DNA of 37,853 nucleotides from a virus, in IMG/VR virus record IMGVR_UViG_3300035016_000032, positions 1 through 37,853 of that record; one strand, written 5' to 3'. The notes under the pieces are model-generated. The model worked only from the letters and a program-made list of their open reading frames with translations. It had not been told where the DNA came from and ran no database searches. The stretch's first letter is position 1. Each line of letters begins with the position of its first letter. A program made the position numbers and the translations under genes. Below, piece by piece: positions 1-6,235 of this stretch.

Positions 1-108
1 TTCTGCCGGCTCAAGGACTTCAGGCGCATCGCAACCCGCTACGACAAGCTCGCCCGGAACTTCCTCTCAGCCGTCATCCTCGCAACCCTCGTGGCGTTCT
101 GGGTGTGA
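1..108 (+). CDS. IS5-family transposase, C-terminal 35 residues
   Basis: Reading from base 1 in frame gives FCRLKDFRRIATRYDKLARN and then a hydrophobic tail ending LVAFWV before TGA at 106-108. The RLK-FRRIATRYDKLA-NF motif is the characteristic end of IS5-group DDE transposases, just after the last catalytic region, so these proteins cut and paste or copy the element. Only the C-terminus is present because the window starts inside the gene. Whether the full element is intact cannot be seen. It is transcribed opposite to the gene it interrupts. Confidence 0.85.
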   Translation, partial: FCRLKDFRRIATRYDKLARNFLSAVILATLVAFWV

Positions 109-121
109 TTGAGTCTCAGCC
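1..121 (+). mobile_element. Right end of an IS5-family insertion sequence
   Basis: The first 108 bases encode the C-terminus of an IS5-type transposase, and the bases after its stop read TTGAGTCTCAGCC (109-121), which looks like a terminal inverted repeat. The left end lies outside the window, so the repeat cannot be paired and the boundary is good to a few bases only. The insertion lies over the 3' end of the minus-strand gene at 39-626 and replaces its native C-terminus. Confidence 0.7.
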
Positions 122-626
122 GTAGTATCGTCGCTCCACACTCGTTTACAGTGGGCGCGACGATATGGTCGTTTATCAGTCGGTTGATCTCAACGTGTCG
201 AAGTTCGCCCAACTGAGGATATATGGTCATCATGAACTCGTATTCAGTTCTCGCCAGCAGGACAACGAAGAGCTCTTGAGCCGAGACGTATAGCGACCAC
301 CTCTCAAGCAATTTCGCGAACTGCTCTTTCATCTCCATTGCAAATAGTAGTTCGTACTCTCTCCCGGAGTGATGCAACTTAGCCTCAAGTCCAGCGACCC
401 CGTCCGGTGCTTGCTTACGGTAGTAGCGCTGGAGCTGGTCGATCGTGTGCTGGATTTGCGCGCGACGATCGATTTCAACCTGCAAGTTGGCGAGCAGCCG
501 CTCTACTACTGATAGGACCCGCTCGCGGCTGTGTATGACGGTGACTTTGTCTCGCCCGACAATGTCCCCGTCAGCCTGCGCTCCGGTCTGATCGACGCCG
601 GGATGCAAGATAAGGGAGCCTGGCAA
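39..626 (-). CDS. ABC-three-component-system-like protein, C-terminus replaced by an IS
   Basis: From a TTG at 626 with AAGGT about ten bases upstream, this reads 195 residues. Residues 12-28 carry the tag DQTGAQADGDIVGRDKV, followed by a helical domain (about 35-168) with ERWSLYVSAQELFVVLLAR and ending near TVNECG. This arrangement matches, from memory, proteins annotated as components of ABC-three-component (ABC-3C) conflict systems. Residues from about 169 to 195 are encoded by the IS5 end, so the native tail, perhaps 20-30 residues, is missing. A longer reading from 716 would overlap the upstream gene by 86 bases and is less likely. No ABC ATPase partner is in the window. It follows the membrane protein at 631-807 with a 4-base gap, so the two are probably co-transcribed. 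Confidence 0.65.
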   Translation of the reverse strand: MPGSLILHPGVDQTGAQADGDIVGRDKVTVIHSRERVLSVVERLLANLQVEIDRRAQIQHTIDQLQRYYRKQAPDGVAGLEAKLHHSGREYELLFAMEMKEQFAKLLERWSLYVSAQELFVVLLARTEYEFMMTIYPQLGELRHVEINRLINDHIVAPTVNECGATILRLRLNHTQNATRVARMTAERKFRASLS

Positions 627-630
627 CCAG

Positions 631-807
631 CTACTTACCTTGCCGCGTAGACTTGTTCCCCCCGACAATGTCGCCGCCCGACCGTGCACGGCTCTGATCG
701 ACGACGCTGCCGTCACCTCGAACCTTGTTTCGGGTGAATGCGATCGTGACCAACGCCCCGCCGCAAAAGCCTACAAGCAGGCTGATTACTTCCGATAGAT
801 ACTCCAC
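631..807 (-). CDS. Small membrane protein with a GGDIVGG tag
   Basis: This 58-residue protein has one membrane segment (about 5-25, SEVISLLVGFCGGALVTIAF) and a C-terminal tag, DQSRARSGGDIVGGNKS (37-53). The tag closely resembles the one at the start of the next gene. The GTG start at 807 is chosen because GGGAGG lies six to seven bases upstream; an upstream ATG at 846 has no such site. The shared tag and the operon arrangement suggest that the two products act together at the inner membrane. The function is not known. Confidence 0.6.
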   Translation of the reverse strand: MEYLSEVISLLVGFCGGALVTIAFTRNKVRGDGSVVDQSRARSGGDIVGGNKSTRQGK

Positions 808-925
808 GCGTATGCCTCCCGCTTTAGCGGGCCACCAGCCCCACAATCAACGCGGGAATCGCGGCTCGCAGCTTAGCGTAGGCATAAGCTGCACCAGAAT
901 CCAGGGGAGCACGTTCCGACGAGGC

Positions 926-1348
926 TTACCTTCCGAAATCCGTCGCGGCCGTCTGTGCCGTCGACGCAACGGCGGCAACCGCCGCACTCGTGCTCCTGGT
1001 TGCTCCAGCCAGCCCTTTCGAGGCGGTCTCGGCGCGCTGCGCGGCGGCAGAGAGTTTCGTCAGGAAGGCGGTGCCCCTTTCAACCTGAGAGCTTTCGACC
1101 GCCAGCCCGCGTGTTGCCGCTGCGGCCGCGCTTGTCGCGTTCGCCGATTTGGTCGCCGCGCTGGCCGCGCTGTTCAGAGAGGCAGACGCCACCGCCGCAG
1201 CGGCACCCGTGTTCTTGTTGGCGGCGGAAAGGCTCTGGGAAGCTGCGTCAGCCTTCTTGGCCGAACTGGCGAACTGGTCGAGATCGGATGCGCCCTTCCG
1301 AACCTGATCAGAGCGGACTTCGATGCCCAACGTGGCGATGTCGGCCAT
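926..1348 (-). CDS. Tape measure protein, N-terminal fragment
   Basis: Tape measure proteins set the tail length in siphoviruses and are normally 600 to more than 1000 residues. This one starts typically (MADIATLGIEVRSDQVRKG, then a long Ala/Ser-rich helical stretch) but stops with TAA after 140 residues. The same frame stays open for about 33 more codons after the stop, with no tape-measure-like content. Its position downstream of the G-T chaperone genes fits, although plus-strand accessory genes are wedged in between. A functional tail cannot be built from this fragment, so it is evidence of a deletion or replacement at the left end of the prophage. Confidence 0.75.
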   Translation of the reverse strand: MADIATLGIEVRSDQVRKGASDLDQFASSAKKADAASQSLSAANKNTGAAAAVASASLNSAASAATKSANATSAAAAATRGLAVESSQVERGTAFLTKLSAAAQRAETASKGLAGATRSTSAAVAAVASTAQTAATDFGR

Positions 1349-1401
1349 GATTGCTCCTGATTTCGACGTGCGGTAGCGTCCCAGCCCTTCGGAGGGGCGA
1401 G

Positions 1402-1608
1402 ATGCGGGTTGTGCTTGCTGCTGTTCTAGGGACCGCCATCGGAGCGGCTGGGGTGTACGTGTGGTTCCGCCAGTTTCCCGATTGGCGGGCTGAGCGCCTA
1501 GAAATGCTCGGCTGCGTTCAAGCCGAAGGTCGTGGGATGTCGAACCTGACTGCCTATTGTGTGGAGCAGGGCTTCCCTCTCCGAGAGGAACAGCAACCCT
1601 CCGGTTGA
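1402..1608 (+). CDS. Small membrane-anchored protein, unknown
   Basis: This 68-residue protein starts MRVVLAAVLGTAIGAAGVYV, a single membrane anchor or uncleaved signal, followed by a polar domain with two cysteines. The ATG at 1402 has GGAGGGG five bases upstream, which favours it over an in-frame upstream start. It runs opposite to the late operon, next to the tape measure fragment, as phage accessory (moron) genes often do. No family is recognised. Confidence 0.55.
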   Translation: MRVVLAAVLGTAIGAAGVYVWFRQFPDWRAERLEMLGCVQAEGRGMSNLTAYCVEQGFPLREEQQPSG

Positions 1609-1615
1609 TCGGGGC

Positions 1616-2032
1616 CTACGTCATGCCGGTATGGGCTTCTGAAATCCCGAACTGGGTTCCGGTCCTCACGTCCTGCATCGCGACGGTGATTTCCGTTCTG
1701 GCATTCCTGTGCGCGTCCAGCAGCGCCGTCAGCTCCGGCCGGATGAAATGCTGCGCTTCCTCGGCGGCCTCGATATCCACCAGGAGCACCGGGAGGGCAC
1801 CCTTGCCGTCACGGCCGCGGCTGGCGGGATAAACCTCCGCAGACCAGCGGCCATCACCATAGTCGTCGAGCGCGGCCGAAAGCTCCTTGGCAAGCCGCCG
1901 GACCTTTGCGTCCCGATGCTCGGGCTCAGCAGCCATCGCCACGGCTTCACAAGCCGGGACGGCAACAACAGCAGCGACTGAAGGAATTGCGCGCAACATC
2001 GCGCGCCTCGTGATAGAGGCAGTGTCAGCCAT
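1616..2032 (-). CDS. Exported protein with a Tat-like signal, unknown
   Basis: The 138-residue product begins with a twin-arginine-like leader (SITRRAMLRAIPSVAAVVAV) and an Ala-rich hydrophobic stretch, so it is probably secreted to the periplasm. The rest is a mixed polar domain with no recognised motif. The ATG at 2032 has a strong AGGAGG about eight bases upstream. It is the only minus-strand gene in the accessory block between the tape measure fragment and the tail chaperone genes. Confidence 0.6.
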   Translation of the reverse strand: MADTASITRRAMLRAIPSVAAVVAVPACEAVAMAAEPEHRDAKVRRLAKELSAALDDYGDGRWSAEVYPASRGRDGKGALPVLLVDIEAAEEAQHFIRPELTALLDAHRNARTEITVAMQDVRTGTQFGISEAHTGMT

Positions 2033-2065
2033 GGTTCGATCCTCCTGCGATCGTTCTGTGGTTAG

Positions 2066-2107
2066 GGCCGAAGCGTGGATGCCAGTCCTTGCTTCGGCCT
2101 GCCTTTT
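2066..2107 (+). terminator. Perfect 9-bp hairpin with a short T run
   Basis: GGCCGAAGC (2066-2074) pairs perfectly with GCTTCGGCC (2091-2099) across a 16-base loop, followed by TGCC and TTTT. On the plus strand this looks like a weak intrinsic terminator. It could stop readthrough from the small gene at 1402 before the RHH gene at 2124, or act as a leader hairpin in the RHH transcript. The T run is short, so function is uncertain. Confidence 0.4.
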
Positions 2108-2123
2108 ATGGCACCGTTAAATC

Positions 2124-2333
2124 ATGAATGCAATAGATGGTGCTAAAAAATCGAAAAGGGGTAGGCCGCCCGTTGATAGCGAGCCTGTAAACCTCCGGCT
2201 TACCCGTGACCTTCTTGTTGCCGTGGATGAGTTCCGACGGGCTCACCCGTCCTTGCCCACCCGGCCCGAAGCCATTCGCCTCGCGCTCACGGACTGGCTT
2301 CGCCAGAACGGCTACCTGAAGGCTGGCGAGTAG
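2124..2333 (+). CDS. Ribbon-helix-helix DNA-binding protein
   Basis: This 69-residue protein has a basic KSKRGRPPVDSEPVNLRL strand region followed by two helices around RPEAIRLALTDWLRQNGYL, the pattern of a CopG/Arc-type ribbon-helix-helix repressor that binds DNA as a dimer. It is immediately followed, after three bases, by an XRE-RHH fusion whose C-terminus is similar (RPEA-R and GYLK), so the two are probably paralogues in one operon. The target is unknown. It lies on the opposite strand to the tail genes. Confidence 0.7.
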   Translation: MNAIDGAKKSKRGRPPVDSEPVNLRLTRDLLVAVDEFRRAHPSLPTRPEAIRLALTDWLRQNGYLKAGE

Positions 2334-2336
2334 CTT

Positions 2337-2720
2337 ATGGCTCCCCCGCCGCCTGTTTCAAAGAACGAACTCGGGCGGAGGCTTTATCGGCTCATGCTCG
2401 CCAAGGGATGGACACAAGCCGGGCTAGCCGAGCAAACCTCTCTCTCTCGAGATCGTATCTCCTCCCTCATTCGCGGGCTCAGCGAACCTACAGTCGAGGA
2501 GGGCCAGCATCTTGCCGCCGCTCTGGGTGTCGAGCCGAAACACATTCTTCCGCTTATTTCAGTGACAGGTGAAAGCATCACCGTGTCCTTTGATGTGGCA
2601 CTTCTCGCCGCCCTTGACGCCTACGCTTCCGACACCTCCGCCCCCTCTCGTCCCGAAGCCGTTCGCGCCCTTGTGCAGGAGCGGCTTGCGGCGCGGGGCT
2701 ATCTGAAATCCTCCGAGTAA
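2337..2720 (+). CDS. XRE helix-turn-helix fused to a ribbon-helix-helix
   Basis: Residues 10-68 form an XRE/Cro-type HTH (LYRLMLAKGWTQAGLAEQTS, then LSRDRISSLIRGLSEPT). Residues 75-127 contain a strand (ESITVSFDVALLAALDAYA) and helices with RPEAVRALVQERLAARGYLK, an RHH unit like that of the preceding gene. Two DNA-binding folds in one 127-residue chain is unusual; it could dimerise through the RHH part, possibly with the neighbouring RHH protein. No toxin gene is adjacent, so a classical toxin-antitoxin role is not supported. Confidence 0.7.
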   Translation: MAPPPPVSKNELGRRLYRLMLAKGWTQAGLAEQTSLSRDRISSLIRGLSEPTVEEGQHLAAALGVEPKHILPLISVTGESITVSFDVALLAALDAYASDTSAPSRPEAVRALVQERLAARGYLKSSE

Positions 2721-2830
2721 GCGTCTGCGCGGTGGTCTACGAGGACGGCACCAGAGAGACGTTCGAGTAGGAACCCCTCGACTCGCGGTTGCGGTTCTGA
2801 TTCCCTCTCGCAAAATGGGAGGATTCGGCC

Positions 2831-3385
2831 ATGCGCCGCCTGCTCATCGGCCTGCTGCTGGTTATCTTGGCAGGATGTGGCACGCTCACCGTGCCTGCTG
2901 CCGTCCGCCTTTCCGACGGCACAGTGATGATTGGAACCGCGACAGCCGCTGTTTCGGGCGGCACCTTCGCGGTCGCGACGTCAGACAGCAGCACCAGATG
3001 CAGCGGCACCTATAACGCCCTCGACACGACGCCGACGATCTCCGTGCCTGTGGTCTGCTCCGACGGCCGCTATGCGGACGCGACAGTCACTCGCTCGCGC
3101 GACGGAATGAGCGGCACTGGTTTCGCAGTAGTCTCAGACGGGACGCTCGCCCGTGTGGCTTTCGGCAACAATGCACTGACAGCAGTGACGCCCATCGAGT
3201 CACAAGCACAAACCGCCTTTCCGACTGATCGAGCGCCTGCACCGGTCATGACACCTCGCTCTGATGTTCAGGAGGTACGCTCATCGTGCTGCAAAATCTG
3301 CCGCACCGGCATTGCCTGCGGTGATAGCTGCATCTCGGCGGGCAAACAGTGCCGGAAAGGCCGCGGCTGCGCCTGCAACGGATAG
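2831..3385 (+). CDS. Lipoprotein with a C-terminal eight-cysteine motif
   Basis: The start MRRLLIGLLLVILAGC gives a type II signal with lipobox LAGC and Cys16 as the lipidation site, so the protein is probably anchored in the inner or outer membrane. The last 32 residues hold cysteines at 153, 154, 157, 163, 167, 174, 180 and 182, a spacing (CCxxC, CGDSCIS, GCAC) found at the end of various exported bacterial proteins of unknown role. The middle is low in charged residues. The ATG at 2831 has GGGAGGA upstream. Surface lipoproteins in prophages often alter phage reception, but this is inference. Confidence 0.7.
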   Translation: MRRLLIGLLLVILAGCGTLTVPAAVRLSDGTVMIGTATAAVSGGTFAVATSDSSTRCSGTYNALDTTPTISVPVVCSDGRYADATVTRSRDGMSGTGFAVVSDGTLARVAFGNNALTAVTPIESQAQTAFPTDRAPAPVMTPRSDVQEVRSSCCKICRTGIACGDSCISAGKQCRKGRGCACNG

Positions 3386-3428
3386 CACCGCATCAGGCTG
3401 CATTTTCCCCACCTAGAAAGGATGCACC

Positions 3429-3659
3429 ATGGCAGTCGATTTCGATAAGCTGGAACGCGATCTCACTGAAAAGGAGATGGCCCTCTTCATGGGTGTGACC
3501 ATGGCAATGTTCAGCGCCATCGAGGCTGGAGCCAATGCTCGGAACCTTCATCAGCGTCTCCAAACGCACGTCGACAACTTCGGTGTCCGCAGACAAGCTG
3601 ACGCAAAGCACGTGATGGAAGCTTTCCAAGCCATGGTGCAAAGCACTTTGCCTAAGTGA
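3429..3659 (+). CDS. Small hypothetical protein
   Basis: This 76-residue, mostly helical protein (FDKLERDLTEKEMALFMGV, then a second helix near the C-terminus, KHVMEAFQAMVQ) has no recognised family. GAAAGGA lies upstream of the ATG at 3429. It is the last plus-strand gene of the accessory block and is convergent with the tail chaperone gene ending at 3671. Confidence 0.55.
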   Translation: MAVDFDKLERDLTEKEMALFMGVTMAMFSAIEAGANARNLHQRLQTHVDNFGVRRQADAKHVMEAFQAMVQSTLPK

Positions 3660-3670
3660 GAACACTGCCG

Positions 3671-4051
3671 CTACCTCGCGCCGCCGTCCTGTGATCGGGC
3701 TCGCGCTACTTCCTGCTCCTCAGCCGCAGCACCACGATAGGCAGCGTCCATCGCCAGCAAAACGCGGACCTCTTCTCGCCGCACGATCTCGCCGGTAAGC
3801 GCGGTCCAGCTCGCGATCTCAGAGAAAGTGATGGGCTCCGGTCCTGAGAAGCCCTGCCCCCGAACTGCGCTGAGCTGCCAAAACCATTCCCAGAGGTGCG
3901 CCCAGTGCTCTTCGACTTCCACGGTCGGGCTGACCTCGGGCCGGCCGAACCGCTCGTTCCGCTGGCGCCGGGTCTCTCCGTTCTCGTCCTTGGTGTCGTA
4001 CCGGACGGTCAGCGCGACCGCTTGGCAGCAGGCGTCGGCGGTGCGCTCGTA
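3671..4051 (-). CDS. Tail assembly chaperone T domain, made as a G-T frameshift fusion
   Basis: This frame has no good start of its own. It joins the upstream G gene at the slippery site 4051-4057: after a -1 slip reading resumes at TAC (4051-4049) as YERTADACCQAVALTVRYD and runs 126 residues to TAG at 3671. The full G-T fusion would be 250 residues. The T part includes HLWEWFWQLSAVRGQGFSGP, typical of lambda gpT-like domains that bind the tape measure and recruit tail tube subunits. Annotation pipelines would call only the part from the GTG at 3922 (83 residues). Confidence 0.8.
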   Translation of the reverse strand, partial: YERTADACCQAVALTVRYDTKDENGETRRQRNERFGRPEVSPTVEVEEHWAHLWEWFWQLSAVRGQGFSGPEPITFSEIASWTALTGEIVRREEVRVLLAMDAAYRGAAAEEQEVARARSQDGGAR

Positions 4052-4422
4052 AAATTTGCGAGCTTGTTCGCCGCCTCACTCACCTGGGCATAGATCCAGT
4101 CCTCCCGCTCCAGGATGGCCAAAGCCTTCTTGAAGGAGAACTCCGGCTTTTCACCCTGGTAGGTGTGCTCGCCCCAGTCCCACGAGGCGATCCAGGACGC
4201 GGCCTTCTCCAGCTCCTGCCGCAGTCGCATCTCGCCCTTGACGAGCTTGCCGCGCTGCTGGCGTTCCGTGACCTCGTCGACATGCTTGCGGAGAACCCGC
4301 TTGGCCTCGTCGCTGGAGGCCGAGCGGATCTGAAAGGTGATGCCAAGAGGCTCTTCCGTGTCGGGGCGCGTGAGCTCCAGCGGGAAGAGCGTCTCGTAGT
4401 TGTAGATGCCGGCGATATCCAT
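4009..4422 (-). CDS. Tail assembly chaperone G
   Basis: The 137-residue protein starts MDIAGIYNYETLFPLELTRP and is mostly helical after residue 40, as expected for lambda gpG-like chaperones that coat the tape measure protein during tail assembly. It lies directly downstream of the tail tube gene. Most ribosomes should end at 4009; a minority should slip at codon 124 into the T frame. The last 13 residues (TSAPPTPAAKRSR) are specific to the unshifted product. Confidence 0.8.
   Translation of the reverse strand: MDIAGIYNYETLFPLELTRPDTEEPLGITFQIRSASSDEAKRVLRKHVDEVTERQQRGKLVKGEMRLRQELEKAASWIASWDWGEHTYQGEKPEFSFKKALAILEREDWIYAQVSEAANKLANFTSAPPTPAAKRSR
4051..4057 (-). other. Programmed -1 ribosomal frameshift site (A AAT TTT)
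   Basis: Read on the minus strand in the G frame, the codons are GCA AAT TTT ACG, so the heptamer A AAT TTT fits the X XXY YYZ rule exactly. Three bases downstream, AGCGCACCGC can pair with GCGGTCGCGCT through one bulged C, giving a stimulatory stem of ten pairs around the G stop region. The -1 frame stays open to 3671. This is the conserved G/G-T arrangement known from lambda and many other long-tailed phages. Confidence 0.85.
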
Positions 4423-4430
4423 GGGCGCTC

Positions 4431-4928
4431 TCAGATTGCCGTCGGGTTGACGACGATTTCCTTCTGGACCAGCCCAAGCGTGAAGATCTCGAGGATGAAG
4501 TCCTCATTGCGCCCGCCCGGCCGGCGCGGGCCAGTGACGAGCCCGCGGTTGTAGTAGATCGAGTTGGTAGAGTTCGCGTCGGGCGCGTCCGCATCCTCGA
4601 TCTTGAAGGCGTAGTTGAACTTGGTCGCCGCCGCGGCGCGCATGGCGATCTGGCCGGGATCGGTGGGGTTGCGGGCGCATTCGATGTCGGGATCACCGGC
4701 GTTCGAGATGCCTTTGCCCTTCTGGGTGACGTCCGTTCCGAGCTCGTCATAGGAGACGGTGTTGGTCTGCGTGCCGCGATCACCAACCATGCCGACGTTC
4801 TTCACCTCGGTCCAAAGCAGAGCCGCATAGGCAGACCCGGTGAGATCGGTAGGCTGGGCGAGGGGAATGGGGCCGCCTGCCACGGTGCAAGCGATGTAGA
4901 CCTTCCGGCCTGCATTGGTCTGAGCCAT
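4431..4928 (-). CDS. Major tail tube protein
   Basis: The 165-residue product (MAQTNAGRKVYIACTVAGGP, then KNVGMVGDRGTQTNTVSYDE) resembles siphovirus tail tube subunits, which polymerise into the tail shaft. It sits just before the G/G-T chaperone genes and after the tail terminator gene, the usual place for this gene. Length and the mixed beta-rich character fit the tube fold. Motif-level recognition rather than a close named homologue supports the call. Confidence 0.75.
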   Translation of the reverse strand: MAQTNAGRKVYIACTVAGGPIPLAQPTDLTGSAYAALLWTEVKNVGMVGDRGTQTNTVSYDELGTDVTQKGKGISNAGDPDIECARNPTDPGQIAMRAAAATKFNYAFKIEDADAPDANSTNSIYYNRGLVTGPRRPGGRNEDFILEIFTLGLVQKEIVVNPTAI

Positions 4929-4931
4929 CGA

Positions 4932-5168
4932 TCAGCCCTCCTTCTTGGCTTCGGCCGCGGCGGCCTTCTTGGCTTCGGGCATGTCGGACAGCGGCACGAC
5001 CTTAGCGCCAGCATCCTCATAGGCGGCTTGAAGCGCGGGATAGTCGCCGTTCAGATAGACCTTCTTCACGCCCGGCTCGGGGGTAACGAAGAAGATCGGG
5101 TTGAGCGCTCGGCGCCCGCCTTTGTCGGGCACAGGCGTCGTCGAGTAGATGATCTCGTTTTCCACCAT
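4932..5168 (-). CDS. Small tail-region protein, unknown
   Basis: This 78-residue protein has a beta-like N-terminal half (NPIFFVTPEPGVKKVYL) and a Lys/Ala-rich C-terminal tail (EAKKAAAAEAKKEG). It lies between the tail terminator and tail tube genes with only three bases before the tube gene, so it is part of the late operon. No family is recognised; a tail-tube accessory or assembly role is inferred from position only. Confidence 0.6.
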   Translation of the reverse strand: MVENEIIYSTTPVPDKGGRRALNPIFFVTPEPGVKKVYLNGDYPALQAAYEDAGAKVVPLSDMPEAKKAAAAEAKKEG

Positions 5169-5178
5169 GGGTCAGCTC

Positions 5179-5595
5179 CTAAGCGAAGGCTTGATACGGA
5201 ATAGAGACAGGCACCCTCTTCCGGCCGTCATCGAGCAGCGGTGGGGCGACGGAGGGTTTGGCGGTGATCCTCACCCGCACCCCGTCTTTCTCGACGGTGG
5301 TTCCCTTGGCGAAGTGGGCGACGATCCGGCCGGCGATGTCGTTGAGCGCCACGACTTGCTCTTTCGGGGCCCCGACAACCGTCACCTGGAGCAGCCCGAC
5401 ATGCTGCGTCGGATCCGAGTTGCCCAGGAACAGGTTCCGGTTCGTGTTCGGCAGGAACGTCAGCTCGAGATACGCCCCGGCCGGTGGCGTGAACGGCTTG
5501 CCAGGCCAAGCGATGGGCAGGGCCGGCGAGAGTGTCAGAGTGTCCAGGTGCCGGAACAGCGCGTCAGGAATGGCGGCTTCCGCCGTGAGCGGCAT
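5179..5595 (-). CDS. Tail terminator protein
   Basis: The 138-residue product (PIAWPGKPFTPPAGAYLELT, later DIAGRIVAHFAKGTTVEKDG) matches the DUF4128/lambda gpU-like tail terminator pattern: an N-terminal 'P-AWPG--F-PP-G-YLE' segment and a strand-helix domain. These proteins cap the finished tail tube and join it to the head. The order gp10-like protein, terminator, tube is standard for this phage type. Confidence 0.75.
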   Translation of the reverse strand: MPLTAEAAIPDALFRHLDTLTLSPALPIAWPGKPFTPPAGAYLELTFLPNTNRNLFLGNSDPTQHVGLLQVTVVGAPKEQVVALNDIAGRIVAHFAKGTTVEKDGVRVRITAKPSVAPPLLDDGRKRVPVSIPYQAFA

Positions 5596-5612
5596 GTGCT
5601 ATTCCTTCGCTC

Positions 5613-5828
5613 GTGAACGACAATGAACCGCTATCCGACAACCAAGCCGGCGATCTTCTCTATGCCGTGCTCGAGATGCTCGGCACCGCGCCTGGCGCTA
5701 CAGTCCGCGCCGATGCGGCCCTGAAAGCCGCCCGGCGTTCCATTTGGCTGCTTCAGCTCGGGCTCTTGATGGCGAGTGAGCGCGGCGAGGATGACGTGCC
5801 GGGGATTACGCCCCGGAACGGGCCTTAG
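5613..5828 (+). CDS. Small helical protein on the opposite strand, unknown
   Basis: A 71-residue plus-strand ORF starting at GTG 5613 fills the 210-base gap between two minus-strand structural genes. Its sequence (LSDNQAGDLLYAVLEMLGTA, then KAARRSIWLLQLGLLMASER) is a plausible helical protein. No clear ribosome-binding site is seen. Its 3' end overlaps the gp10-like gene by 23 bases. It is probably a small accessory gene inserted in the head-tail joining cluster. Confidence 0.45.
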   Translation: MNDNEPLSDNQAGDLLYAVLEMLGTAPGATVRADAALKAARRSIWLLQLGLLMASERGEDDVPGITPRNGP

Positions 5829-6234
5829 CCGCCGCCACAGCGCGATCCACGTGAACGGGCCAGTTCTGGGCGGCGAGCCTCACCATCGCCCTCCCTGCCC
5901 TTCCCTTGGCCCCGTATTCGACATGCCCGGCATACCCAGCGACGAAGGAGGCGAACACGGTGTCGCCGATCTCAGCGCCGGCAATCGAAAGCGCATAGGG
6001 CTGGACGGTGTATGTCTGTCCTTCCGCCGGCTGGGCATTCTCGCGGATGGGTAATGGCCCGGTTGTCGTGACCGTGAGGCTTGCCCGGAGATAGCCGGTG
6101 TCCACCGGCGTCCGGTCGAGCACATCCTCGACGACGAACTGCGCCGCGGTGCGGAACACGGCGAGCATGCGGACTTCGGTTTCGCGGACCCAGGCATCCA
6201 CCTGGGCTGCAAAGTTGAGCGTGGTGGTCGCCAC
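5806..6234 (-). CDS. HK97 gp10-like head-tail joining protein
   Basis: This 142-residue protein contains VEDVLDRTPVDTGYLRASLT near residues 35-54, the hallmark of HK97 gp10-like proteins, and VAGYAGHVEYGAKGRAGRAM near 98-117, the second conserved segment. These proteins lie at the head-tail junction or help tail completion. It is followed by the tail terminator gene and overlaps by one codon's length with the preceding reading region, as expected in a compact late operon. Confidence 0.8.
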   Translation of the reverse strand: MATTTLNFAAQVDAWVRETEVRMLAVFRTAAQFVVEDVLDRTPVDTGYLRASLTVTTTGPLPIRENAQPAEGQTYTVQPYALSIAGAEIGDTVFASFVAGYAGHVEYGAKGRAGRAMVRLAAQNWPVHVDRAVAAAKARSGA

Positions 6235-6235
6235 G

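Noticed and set aside
725-1360. Plus-strand ORFs opposite the tape measure fragment
   Set aside because: Arg/Gly/Cys-rich shadow composition; the minus-strand reading gives a typical tape measure start.
2124-2720. Toxin-antitoxin module for the RHH and XRE-RHH genes
   Set aside because: Both genes look like DNA-binding proteins and no toxin-like partner lies next to them.
3819-4079. A third minus-strand frame across the G-T region
   Set aside because: Arg-rich shadow. The frameshift between the G and T frames explains the region without it.
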